Made by a program: the position numbers and the translations under genes. Positions 10,101-20,083 of a stretch of DNA of 64,000 nt are shown piece by piece (position 1 is the stretch's first letter; the number at the start of each line of letters is the position of its first letter). The notes below the pieces were generated by a model, which was not told where the DNA came from, searched no databases, and was given only the letters and a program-made list of their open reading frames with translations. Origin of the DNA: Branchiostoma belcheri (taxonomy: Eukaryota; Chordata; Leptocardii; Amphioxiformes; Branchiostomatidae); assembly GCF_001625305.1 (NCBI RefSeq), contig NW_017803046.1, positions 2,078,890 through 2,142,889 of the forward strand, given 5' to 3'.

Positions 10101-12491
10101 ACAAAAATGTATCAAGAATGTATGTGACTGTGGCTGTAGTTTGAATAAATGGTATGTAAGTCTTTACCATTTGTCAGAGTACAAGGCCTCTAGATCTGAC
10201 TGGGGGAAACTCCACTCAACTCTCCAGTTCATCATCTGGAACCTGAAAAACATTAGGAGAAGATCAACAGATATAAAACAATGTACAACTGTTTAAAAGA
10301 TAAGGATAAAACCTAACAGTATGGTTTGAATCTGTCCTTACTTCCTGTTGAACTGTGTTGTGTTCTGTCTCCGTCTGGTAAAACCTGCCGGCAGCAGTTT
10401 CAGGGTGACCCCCGACTGGCGGGCCTTGCTTCTCAACAGGTTCATCTGAAATGTAGACAATTTACATAAACCTCAATCAATCAATGAATTGATCAACAAC
10501 TCAACTGGTAAAGATACAACCGTGGCACCAAACGCAACTGTATGACAGTCTAGGGTAACTTTAAGTTGACTTACAAATTTGTTGTTAGTCCTTTTGTGTG
10601 CTTGTACATCCCTGTTGGCATTGTCCACTCTTCTGTCCACCTCCTCCAGAAATCTGTAATCTGAAACATACAGACTCATTACTCTGGGACAGAAGTATTG
10701 TTTTTGATCACGTTAATTGATAGTTTGTGTGTTTGTGTCGAATCTGCATGGGACCTTGGAAATTGAGTAATGTGAGGTTGAGGTTCACTGAACTGATGGG
10801 GCTGTTGTTTGGGGTGGCCTGAATATGTGATACTGCAAATAATGTGACTGATACGTCGATGAAGGTTAGACATCCAGGTAATACGATATGCCAAAAAACA
10901 GTTACTCAAGCAACTGGATATGATTTTGAAAACGTCAGACGTTTCAGCTAGTATCCACTAGCTTTCGTCAGTGACTGAGAGACCAGAGGGGAAAGCAGGT
11001 TTATATACACAACCTGTTGATTGATATGCAAATAAAGTGAAGACAAATTTTTGGAAGTCGAAAAAGGAACAAAAGTCAGACAAGTCAAGACAAGATGATG
11101 CAAATTAGTCTGAAAGCTCCTGTTATACAGGACAGGAGCTTAAGTGTTGTCTGTCCTCGGGGCTGGGAGTGCCAAATCCCAAGTGCCGGAAAGATCGACC
11201 CGTAGCCCCCCTTCCCCTCGTTGAGGGTGGGGGTTGGTACATTCTTTCTATATATTGTCCTCTTTAACNNNNNNNNNNNNNNNNNNNNNNNNNNNNCCCA
11301 AGTGCCGGAAAGATCGACCCGTAGCCCCCCTTCCCTGTCCTGTATAACAGGAGCTTTCAGACTAATTTGCATCATCTTGTCTTGACTTGTCTGACTTTTG
11401 TTCCTTTTTCGACTTCCAAAAATTTGTCTTCACTTTATTTGCATATCAATCAACAGGTTGGGTATATAAACCTGCTTTCCCCTCTGGTCTCTCAGTCACT
11501 GACGAAAGCTAGTGGATACTAGCTGAAACGTCTGACGTTTTCAAAATCATATCCAGTTGCTTGAGTAACTGTTTTTTGGCATAATGTGACTGATACTCAT
11601 AAATACTGCCATTTGATATCATGATACTGATACTTACCACTGAGCAGGTGTCTCTCTGTAAACTCCTTGACAGGCACATACGCAGTCTTGTCTCTCACCC
11701 CATCACAACCATGGTCAGACTTATGTTTCTTCACACAGGGCAAGCTGAAGGAAGTCATCACAAATGTTATATAGACAATAGAAGTATACACAGTAACATT
11801 TTCGTACATAATTTTCTGATATCTTCACATTTAAGTGTAACCTCCATGGATATTTACATGTATCCACCAGTTAACATATATCTGCCACTTGAAAAACATT
11901 TCCATTCATGAAGAGTTCCAAAGCCTTAACTTAAGGTTTGTTTAGCATTCTCACCTGCAGCTGAGGCGGTCACATCTGGGACACCTGTACTTAGGCATGT
12001 CCTCACCACAACTCTCACACTTCCTGAGAAGGAAACAATTGAAGCACACGTTCTAGACAAAAATCGTGGTAGGTAGTTATATCATTACTACGTGTACTAC
12101 ACGTAATACAGCAGTAGGCCCTAAAGCTGTGCCCTAAAGGAAAGGCCCAAGTTTAATGTCCTTTAATAGGAAGTTGTGCCTTAATTAGGAAAAAGTTGAG
12201 ACCTATTTTCACACTCTAACCAAGTAAAATGTGAACCTAGCTTCGGTTGGGGACGTTCTCTTGGATGGGGCAAAGCATTTATCATGTTTCCGTGGACTTT
12301 TTCCAGAATTGACTGGAAGCCCCTCCCCATATAGAGTAAGTATACTATATCTAAAATCCGGACTCCGAGCTCCCTCCTTAGTATAATAACATTAACCGTG
12401 TGCTTAACCATCAGTATACACGTTCTATGTTTTAAAAAGCGCTGAAACTAAACCTCACAAACCATGTTTACCTGTTTTGTACGGAAGTCAT
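7186..12491 (-). CDS. ZNHIT6: Box C/D snoRNA protein 1 (zinc finger HIT domain protein 6)
   Basis: Ten exons in minus order: 12491-12472, 12023-11955, 11744-11638, 10660-10575, 10445-10342, 10242-10168, 9733-9653, 9430-9350, 8841-8720 and 8288-7186, joining in phase to 615 residues. The HIT zinc finger is at the N terminus, with ligands Cys9, Cys12, Cys21, Cys24, Cys29, Cys33, His37 and Cys43. Conserved BCD1 blocks follow: [41 protein letters not shown] and [20 protein letters not shown]. In yeast and human this protein loads SNU13/15.5K and NOP58 during box C/D snoRNP assembly. The last exon (1.1 kb) encodes a Ser/Asp/Glu-rich stretch followed by tandem repeats. The human protein (about 470 aa) has its acidic region at the N terminus instead and ends near the EYPTLHVVL block. 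Confidence 0.9.
7190..8080 (-). repeat. Coding tandem repeats (84-bp / 28-residue unit) in the ZNHIT6 tail
   Basis: Between 7649 and about 8070 the last ZNHIT6 exon consists of 84-bp units, the central three (7649-7900) almost identical. Each encodes a 28-residue unit with the core [19 protein letters not shown] and QAPAHGVGS. Longer, more diverged units with [17 protein letters not shown] fill 7190-7640. The frame is preserved throughout, so copy number can change without breaking the protein. The opposite strand stays open over the near-identical copies only because the period is a multiple of three. Confidence 0.85.
8412..8640 (+). repeat. tRNA-derived SINE copy in ZNHIT6 intron 9
   Basis: The head GTGGCTAGGCTAGC with a B box at GGTCACAGGTTCGATCC (about 8457-8473) resembles a tRNA promoter. 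It is followed by GGGAAAGGCACTCTACC and GAGTGGACTAACAACTCAC. The same motif order occurs at 3700-3960. It lies antisense to ZNHIT6. Ends are approximate. Confidence 0.6.
10934..10975 (-). ncRNA. Hammerhead-ribozyme-like motif, left arm
   Basis: Read on the minus strand: GTCA, the core CTGACGA, a stem AGCTAGT / ACTAGCT with loop GGAT, GAAA, then ACGTC and TGAC. GTCA and TGAC can pair as stem I. The bases ACGU between GAAA and the putative cleavage C are self-complementary, so stem III could form only between two molecules, as proposed for retroelement hammerheads. One unpaired A lies between CTGACGA and stem II, so activity is uncertain. Confidence 0.55.
11269..11296. other. Assembly gap (28 N)
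   Basis: A run of N lies in the centre of the inverted element. Flanking repeats are direct copies of each other, so the true spacing and orientation of the centre are unknown. Confidence 0.99.
11495..11536 (+). ncRNA. Hammerhead-ribozyme-like motif, right arm
   Basis: Inverse copy of the motif at 10934-10975: CTGACGA at 11499-11505, stem II 11507-11513 with 11518-11524, GAAA at 11525-11528, predicted cleavage after GTC (11530-11532), and stem I from GTCA (11495-11498) with TGAC (11533-11536). All core bases are the same in both arms. Confidence 0.55.
12125..12420 (+). repeat. Old SINE-like repeat in ZNHIT6 intron 1
   Basis: The stretch AAAATGTGAACCTAGCTTCGG followed by GGGGACGTTCTCTTGGATGGGGCAAAG parallels AAAATGAGTACCTAGCTTC and GGGACATCCTCTCAGATGGGAC in the SINE at 14283-14590. 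The tRNA-like head is not recognisable here, so this is a truncated or decayed copy. Confidence 0.45.
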
Positions 12492-13334
12492 GTTTCCACG
12501 TGCATTCACTTTCCAAATTTTGGGTCAAAGGGGAATGGAAGGATACATTTGTTCAGTGGGTGATATTCATGTTTATGGCTTTTTAGCTCGTAAATACTCA
12601 CACTAAAATAAAAGAGTAATCATAAACTTAATATGTTTATAGGTTGTAAATGATAACGTTACAATGATGCACTCGCTGTCAGTTTATATATAACAACAGT
12701 TTCCCCATTCCCCTCCAGTATCAATGGTATGGACTTAGCAGCGCCTTTTAGCGGCACGAACTGTTGTGTGCTTATGGACTGGTAGTTTAAAGTTCAGAAG
12801 TCGTACACAAGTTGCCGTTTATGAGCACTTCAATAAACCACGACCTCCAGCTTGAATCAAACGGGCCACCAGAGGGATTTTCTCAAGATTCAAGTTTCAA
12901 ACCCTGGACGACTTATAACCTCCTTGTGCATCGTAGATTTTATACAAGTAAGTTAAAGTTTTCTTGAGTTTGAGTTTCAACTCCATGCACATGTAAGTAT
13001 TAAACGTTACAGGTATAATTTAAAAGTGAACTAGCAAGTCCATGGCTTGACAGCGACCTCGGCAACTTCGGATCGGAGCCATGCATCAAGCAACGAGTGT
13101 GGAAGACGTGTTTTAAGAAACTTTAATTATAATCCCCGGCTCTCCTGAGTCCTGCTCAATCTATCCGCTCGGTCATTGACCCTTCCCGTATAAACGGGCT
13201 ACTAGTATTTGGACTTTGTACAAATATCCTAACATTGAATTTTTGAGTTAACGATGTATACTATGATTAAAGTTACCTTTTTGTGCCTGAATTTTGCTTT
13301 TTATTGCTCCATTGATTTTATAATCATTATTAGG
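12492..13334. other. Divergent promoter region of ZNHIT6 and the GST-like gene
   Basis: The two genes start 844 bp apart on opposite strands, so this stretch probably holds both promoters. A consensus donor (GTAAGT at 12948) and the acceptor at 13332-13333, one base before the GST-like ATG, allow an untranslated first exon ending at 12947 for the plus-strand gene. The sequence is mixed in composition with no strong TATA box that I can place. Confidence 0.45.
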
Positions 13335-16300
13335 ATGGCAACAGACAAGAAGGTTTACCAGTTCATTGCACATGAGCCATCTATGTTTTCTGGGAAGATC
13401 CGACCCTACTTACAATACAAGAATATTCCCTATGAGACAGTTATACCATCAGTCGAGGTAAGTCATCATCAAGATTTTCTTATGATACAAACCACACTTA
13501 TTCAGCTAGATTGTTTGTACAGCTAGACAAGCCTTCCATTGCAAAACGTGTCTAACTTTTTTGCTTAGCTACAAAGGAAGGAGAAGTTAAATCTATTTTA
13601 TACCTAAAGTTCTTAGCCCCGCCCGCCAGGGACTACAGATGTTGGTAACATGTTTTGTTGTGGGTTGGTGGAAAGAGTGGTCTGGTCATGTGGTAGAAAA
13701 AGTGGTCCCGACCTGGTTGTGCCCCCTGCCAGAAAACAGTAGAATTTCAGACTGAAACCTGTATAATGTGTTCCCATATATTCCAATAATATATGTATGA
13801 AGCACCACCAGCACCACCGGCCACGCTTACGCACCGCCAGCACCACCGGCCGCGCTTACGCACCACCAGCACCACCGGCCGCGCTTACGCACCGCCAGCA
13901 CCACCGGCCGCGCTTGGCTCTGCACCTCCTAGTCCCTGAGCATGTCCCTCGCGGGACCTTGGCTCAGTAATCATATAAGATAAGATATAAGATATAAGAA
14001 GCAAGCTGGTTGGCTACAAGGGGTCTTCATTCACTCCTGATGATCTACAGGTACGGCAGGAGATCCTGATCCCCAGGGTGGGGTGGAGCGTGATTCCTGT
14101 CATCATCACCCCTGGGGACAAGGTGGTCCAGGACACCACCGCCATCATAGAGTACTTGGAAAAGGAACACCCCCATCCTGCAGTAGTACCTCCCACCCCC
14201 AGACAGAACCTGGTGTCCCTGCTGTTGGAACTGTTTGCAGATGAATGGCTGATGATTCCTGCCATGCACTACAGGTACACATACAGAGCTGGTCTTGTGG
14301 TTAGGGTTGTTGACTGAAGGTTCTGGGTTCGAATCTTTGGGGGTTCCCAATGTTGTGCCCTTGGAAAAGGCACTTTACACCTGTTTCCTCACTTGGCTCA
14401 GTCGAAAATGAGTACCTAGCTTCATATAATAGTTTAGGGACATCCTCTCAGATGGGACATAAAGCAGGAGGTCCCGTGTTTGAGGAGCATCACACCTCAA
14501 GCACATAAAAGAACCTATCACACTAAAGAGTCCTTCCTGGTGTGAGTGGTTCAAACTTTGCAGTTTCCAGGTCTCTGGCTTGACATCTGGAAAAGGAGAT
14601 AGTCGCTTAAAGGCTGATAAATATTAGAGTTTTCTTGTACACAACCAAGTTCTCACTGCCAATACTGTATTTTGATAGTTGTCCTTTTTTTCTACCTTCC
14701 TGAGGGTCATGATGCGTGGATCCTGACTTCTCTGGATCCTGACTTCTGAGCTCATCCCTTTGAATACTAACATTCCCCCATTGCAGGTGGAACAAACTTG
14801 AACACAAGAAGTATATAGACGTACAGTCTGGTAGAATTATCAAGGAACATGCCTCACCGCTAGAACAGATGGAAAACCTGGACGACTTCAAGAACTACAG
14901 ATTCTTTAAGGTAATCTAATCATCAATCTATTTCCCTCGGAAAGAAGGCAAGGAAAAAAATCCCAGCAAAGTTTGTCCAAAGAATAGAGGATGAACTTCA
15001 TGGTGACTTCAGTTAACTGACAAGAAATCAGTCAGATGTCAGACCTGGTATTTTGTTTTTTGGGCTTGGATTGTATCATGTTACGATCCTGGGGGCCCTC
15101 ACCCCACCAGGATAAGGAACTGTGTAACCTTGCCGAGGTGTAGCAGCTTGTTCCGACTTGGTGTCCTGCCTGGGTCTGGTGCATGGGAGACCTGTAACCT
15201 TCGGGGGGCTTACGACACCAGGGAGGTACTAATTAGCAGTTCCGACCTGTACCTCCCTCGATAGAGGGAGTTTGGCGTTGGGTTAGCACCCCAACCCAGT
15301 AAAACATAAACCTGCTACAGAAACAGCAAGTGGAAACCAGAGGGATCGGCGCAAGGAAGATGGCAGTGGACTAGAATCCACAGTGACGGCCTCTAATGAA
15401 AGCCGCAAGGAAGTTAGAGACCCGATGTGCCAGTTTCTGAGTGCCAAGGGGGAAACGAAGATTGGAACATGGAATGTGAGAACACTGTACCAGACTGGGA
15501 AGATGGCCCAGTTGTTGAAAGAGTTTGAAGAGTACCAACTGAACATTCTAGGAATCAGCGAGATGAGATGGACGGGTAGCGGGAAGTTGTGTAGCGATGG
15601 CAAGACAGTCCTTTACTCCGGACATGAAGACCAACACCGCCGTGGAGTGGGCATGGTACTGGATAAAGAAGCCTCCAGAGCTCTTACTGGGTGGAAGCCT
15701 GTCAATGACCGGATCATCACAGCACGCTTTCAGTCGAGACATGGGAAGACTACCATTGTCCAGGTATATGCACCAACTGAAGATGCTGATGAAGTGGACA
15801 AAGACGACTTCTACGAACAGTTACAGGACACCTTTGACAACATCCCTAGCCATGATGTGAAAATCTTGATGGGAGACTTTAATGCCCAAATTGATAGCAA
15901 CAGACAAGGGTTTGATGGTGTCGTTGGACCGTTTGGGACAGCGCAGAAAACTAGTGCCAAACGGGGAACGTCTTTTGTTGTTCTGCAACATCAACAGCCT
16001 CAACATCGGAAATACCTACTTTCAACATAAGGTGATACACAAGAAGACATGGAGATCACCAAATGGGACGACGCAAAACGAGATAGACTACGTTTGCATA
16101 AACCAACGTTGGAGGTCATCGCTTCTCGACGTCAGAGTATTCAGGGGTGCAGACGTGGGATCAGACCACCATCTGCTGGAGCAAGGGTGAGGCTAAGGCT
16201 GAAGAAGCTCACAGTGCAGAAGAAAGTGAAGCCGTATGCAGCTGAGAAGCTCAAGGACCCTGAGGTCAGTCAACAGTACAAGCTCGAACTCCAGAACAGA

Positions 16301-19300
16301 TTCCAGCTGCTTCAAGACAGTGGGGCCGGACTTGGAAGACCAGTGGGCACTCTTTAAGGAAACAGTCACAAAGAGCGCAGAGGAAACCATTGGGAGAAGG
16401 CGTGGTTCACGGAAGGAACAATGGATACAGGGGCACACCTGGGAACTTATTGACGAAAGGAAGAAGACAAAGGGGCTCAGAGATAGAGCAAAGACCGAGG
16501 AAGAGAAAGAACAAACAGACCACCAGTACCGTGACCTTGACCGCCAAGTAAAGAAGTGCTGCCGTGCAGACAAAAGACACTGGTTAGACAAGAAAAGCGC
16601 AGAGGCTGAGGAGGCAGCCAAGAAAACGACTCAAGGACCTTGTACCGTCTGGTGAGGGAGCTCTCTGGAAACTGGAACAACTCGAGTGTACCAGTAAAAG
16701 ACAAGAGCGGAAAGACACTGTTAACTACAGAAGAGCAAGATCAACGGTGGGTTGAACACTTCCAGGAAACGCTGAATCAACCAACCCCGGACACCCTGTA
16801 TGACTTTGGTACAGAGGAAACAGCAGAGCAGCTGGATGTCTGCGAGGAACCAGTCAGGAAAGAGGAAACGGAGGAGGCCATTAAAGCAATGAAAAGTAAC
16901 AAGGCAGCAGGACTGGATGAAATCTCGGCTGAGATGCTTAAGCATGGAGGGGATTGTACAGTGGAATGCTGACCAGGCTGATGAACCGCTGTTGGCAAGA
17001 GGGGCAGGTTCCTAGGGACTGGCAGGAGGGAGTTATCGTGAAGCTTCCGAAGAAAGGAGACCTCTCCAACTGCAACAACTGGCGGGGAATCACTCTGTTA
17101 TCCATCCCTGGAAAGGTATTCTGCGCAGTACTCCTCAGGAGGTTGAAGAAAGCTGTGGACTGCCTGTTAAGAGAGGAACAAGCTGGTTTCCGCAGCAACC
17201 GCTCCTGCACAGAACAGATATTTACCCTTCGAAACATCATCGAACAATGCCTGGAACACCAAACACCGTTAGCTTTAAATTTCATTGACTTCAAGAAGGC
17301 GTTTGACAGTATCCACAGAGAGACCCTCTGGAACATTGCACTGTCATACGGAATACCAGCCCGATTTGTCAGGATCTTTAAGAGCCTCTATGAAAACTCA
17401 AGGTGTTGTGTGAGAACGGAGGGAGGGACAACAGACTTCTTCAACATCATCACAGGGGTCCGACAGGGTTGTATCCTCTCCCCCTTCTTGTTCCTGATCA
17501 CAATTGACTTCGTCTTGAGAAAGACCACTGGAGACGGGAAGGAGGGCATTAGGTGGAGGGAAGAGTCCAGACTTGCGGACTTAGACTTTGCAGATGACCT
17601 TGCTCTGTTGTCCGAGAATAACCAAGGCCTACAGCACCTTACCACGAAACTGGAGACCTCTTCTGGAAAAGTTGGGCTACGGGTGAGTTCGGAGAAGACC
17701 AAGGCGATGGAGGTGGGAAACCACACAGGTCAACCTCGACTGAACATCACTGTCAACAACAGCCAGGTAGAGGTCGTGGATCAGTTTACCTACCTTGGGA
17801 GTGTCATCAGTAACAGCGGAGAAGTAGAGCCCTGACATTAACTGTAGGGTGGGGAAAGCAGCTTTCTGTGTTCCGACGGATGAACTCCATCTGGTCAGCA
17901 ACCACCATCAACCTTGACACCAAGCTCCGACTATACAACAGTATTGTCCTACCCACTGCAATCTACGCTAGCGAAACCTGGAAATGTACAGCTAAAGCAT
18001 CCAGAAAGCTAGACGCCTTCCACCAGAGAAACCTGAGGAGGATACTGAAGGTGAGGTGGCAGGATCACATAACGAACGATGAGATCCTGAACAGGACCAA
18101 GTCCAAGCCTCTGAGTACCATCATAACAGAGAAAAGGATGCAGCTGGCAGGACATATCCTCCGTCTGCCCAGCAGAAGGCACTCTAAGACAGCGATGACT
18201 TGGGTACCCCACAACGGCAGAAGAAAGAGGGGAAGGCCGAAACACACCTGGCGCAGGACCTTCCAAGATGATCTAAGAAGGGCAAACATCCCCTGGGAGG
18301 AGGCGGAGACAGTGGCCGCTGACAAAAAGAAGTGGAAGCTTGCTGCCCGATGTGCCATTCGGCACAGGAGGAACTAAGGTCTAAGGTAAGGTGTATCATG
18401 TATTTTTATCGGGCATCACACCACTTCCTCAAACCCCCCACATTATTTATCACTGCCCACTGCACCACCTGGTGCACGTCTCTATCAATCATCTGTCAAA
18501 ATCTCCTCCCACCCTTCTCGCAACTCTGCCTACATGGACAGACACACAGAACCACAACATAGCCACCCAAAACAATACTTCTGCACTGACATACATATTA
18601 CTGACATACATGTACAATATTTTCTTTTGCACATAAAACTTACAAAGTTGATGCTCTTTCTAGAACTCCATTCGCTATATGGGAGTCAACAAAGACACCA
18701 CTGGAGAAATTGAGAGGTCGTACCAGGAGTTTCTGGAAGACTTCCAGCAGCACCTGAACAGGTATCCCTACCTGCTGGGGTACCAGCCGTGTGTGGCAGA
18801 CTTCGCCTTCTGTGGACCTCTGTATGCACACCTGTACAGGGACCCTGTCCCAGGTAAGGAGTTGGTTAGTTAGTTAGTTAGTTTCTGTGGGCCTCTGTAT
18901 GCACACCTGTACAGAGACCCTGTTTCAAGTCTGTACACACAACACACCAGTCATAGTACATGACCATCCATCCATATACAGTAAACATTTGATGCCAAAT
19001 GACCACCTCAGCTGAGAGAGGGTTAAGTAGTAAACCATGCAGAGTGCTTTTCTTTTATGAGACTGTGTCTTCTCTCCAGGTGTCCTTTGATATGGAGTGT
19101 TAAGTCCTTCTGGTGACCAGTTATGATTATGGTTACTTTAACTGTAATGCTATAGTTGTCAACTGCTATTCCTCTCCTATGACCTGCCAGGTTACCTGAT
19201 GAAGTGCCAGGCCCCTCTAGTTGCCAGTTACATGGAGAGAATGAACAGTGCTCTGCTGAGTCCCACCCATGATGTAGTGAATGGAAAGGCTGTGAAGAAG

Positions 19301-20083
19301 TCTGTATCTCCAGACAAACAGGGCTTCCTACCAGGGGATGAAATCCCAGAGACCCTCCAGCCAATACTGCAGAGGATGTTCACAGAACAGGTGCCTGTAC
19401 TGCTGGATACTGTGAAGTATGTCACTCAGTACATGAAGGTGTGTGTCTGTGACTTTATTATTCTACCTCTTATAGCTACCAACATCAGTTGGCACATACT
19501 TTGTCATCAGCTTTGTCCTTTTAGGGGTGGGGTGATGTACTTCAATCTATAGGTTATTCTGTTGCAATATTGAACATTATCATGTACATGTACATAGCCA
19601 GAAAGATATCGACCAGTCAGGATCCCCATTTCATATTTGCCGTGACACCATAACCTTACATGTACCTTTATACACATGAAACTGGCTAGTAGAATATTTC
19701 ATGGGTGTGTTGTTGATCTTATGGTGTTATGCATGTGCAATGTACATGATGTAATTCCATCTTGTGTGTACTGATTGTATGACATAATTCAATCACAGGA
19801 CAAACCAGATGTTGATGTCCTGCCGCGTGTCATTGGTTGGCACAACTTCAAACTGGGTTCTGTCACCAGTCGGCGAAGTATTTACACCTACCCTATCTGG
19901 ATGCTGCAGCGAATCAGCGACTACTACCGAAGTCTGTCGTCAGGGCAACAAAGGATGATTGACAGGTTCTTGGACAGATATCCCCGAGGACAGGAGCTGC
20001 TGCAGGCAGACCTGTCAGGGTGTCGGGTGGATAGGATGGATGTCAGGGTGAGAAGGGCTGAGTCTGCCAAGGCAAAACTATAA
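13335..20083 (+). CDS. GST-like protein with N-terminal thioredoxin-fold domain
   Basis: Six coding exons: 13335-13457, 14051-14274, 14787-14910, 18664-18853, 19191-19438 and 19799-20083, joining in phase to 397 residues. The first 90 or so residues look like a GST N-terminal domain: MFSGKIRPYLQYKNIPYE, then the cis-proline region GWSVIPVIIT and the glutathione-site type QDTTAIIEYLEKEHP. A long helical part follows (YLLGYQPCVADFAFCGPLYA is typical of GST C-terminal domains). The total is nearly twice a classic cytosolic GST, and similar long GST-family proteins occur in bacteria and invertebrates. Substrate and activity are unknown, so I give no symbol. Intron 3 (14911-18663) carries a broken LINE. 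The start at 13335 was chosen because it directly follows an acceptor; an ATG at 13254 reads through that acceptor and would add a hydrophobic stretch. Confidence 0.8.
13801..13920. repeat. GC-rich 29-bp tandem repeat in GST-like intron 1
   Basis: About four copies of a unit containing CACCACCGGCCGCGCTTACG, alternating with CACCGCCAG or CACCACCAG. It is much more GC-rich than its surroundings. A short ATAAGAT-type microsatellite follows at 13974-13999. Confidence 0.8.
14283..14590 (+). repeat. tRNA-derived SINE in GST-like intron 2
   Basis: Starts with a tRNA-like head: GCTGGTCTTGTGGTTAGGG (A-box side) and GGTTCTGGGTTCGAATC (B box, about 14319-14335). The body has CTTGGAAAAGGCACTTTACAC, GTACCTAGCTTC and CTCAAGCACATAAAAGAACC. 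Related pieces occur at 4608-4740 (minus) and 12125-12420, so this is the most complete member in the window. Confidence 0.7.
15083..18390 (+). mobile_element. Non-LTR retrotransposon (LINE), probably RTE-like, in GST-like intron 3
   Basis: A roughly 3.3-kb insertion in the same direction as the host gene. It has a GC-rich 5' leader (from about 15083), an endonuclease plus reverse transcriptase reading region, and a short 3' end with repeated CTAAGGT/AAGGT (18375-18389), the kind of simple tail seen on RTE-type elements. Endonuclease motifs (GTWNVRTL, ILGISEMRW, MGDFNAQI, GSDHHLL) and the RT motif FADD match RTE/craniofacial-protein-2-type LINE proteins. Clade assignment is by motif style only. 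Boundaries are approximate. Confidence 0.85.
15426..18377 (+). pseudogene. Broken LINE endonuclease-reverse transcriptase reading frame
   Basis: The protein can be followed through at least six changes of reading frame: endonuclease 15426-15955 and 15955-16185, a linker over 16186-16360 and 16330-16650, an RT N-terminal part 16640-16970, the RT core 16960-17833, and a C-terminal part 17868-18377. In the core I see FIDFKKAFDSIHR, GVRQGCILSPFLF and FADDLALLS (FADD at 17587-17598). The C-terminal part has WQDHITNDEIL and KRGRPKHTWRRTF. With these breaks it cannot make a functional polyprotein, so the copy is dead. Confidence 0.85.
18810..18929. repeat. Partial tandem duplication of the end of GST-like exon 4
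   Basis: The last about 42 bp of exon 4 (18810-18853, containing CTCTGTATGCACACCTGTACAG) recur in the intron at 18881-18928 with a few changes. Between them is a GTTA microsatellite (18863-18882). The second copy reads TTTCAAGT where the exon has CCCAGGTAAG, so its donor is lost and the copy should not be spliced in. Confidence 0.85.

Larger units (their letters stand above)
10855..11580. mobile_element. Penelope-like element remnant with long inverted repeats
   Basis: Two arms of about 245 bp (10888-11131 and about 11335-11582) are near-perfect inverse copies. A centre with direct repeats of CCCAAGTGCCGGAAAGATCG and an N gap separates them. The 16-mer ATAATGTGACTGATAC occurs on both sides (10839-10854 and 11581-11596), so it looks like a target-site duplication, though it abuts the right arm. 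An extra 33 bp (10855-10887) is present only on the left. Each arm carries a hammerhead-like motif. Hammerhead motifs and inverted or tandem terminal repeats are known features of Penelope-like retroelements; no reverse transcriptase is left here. Alternative: an unclassified MITE. It sits in ZNHIT6 intron 3. Confidence 0.65.

Noticed and set aside
10855-11580. Cut-and-paste DNA transposon with long terminal inverted repeats
   Set aside because: Possible, but the 16-bp flanking repeat, one-sided 33-bp extension and hammerhead-like motifs fit a Penelope-like retroelement better.
13254-13334. Signal-peptide-like N-terminal extension of the GST-like protein
   Set aside because: The hydrophobic stretch reads through a polypyrimidine/AG acceptor right before the ATG at 13335, so it is more likely intron sequence.
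15083-18390. Intact host gene of the craniofacial development protein 2 type
   Set aside because: That name comes from co-opted LINE endonucleases; here endonuclease, RT and tail are all present with several frame breaks, so it is an ordinary dead LINE.
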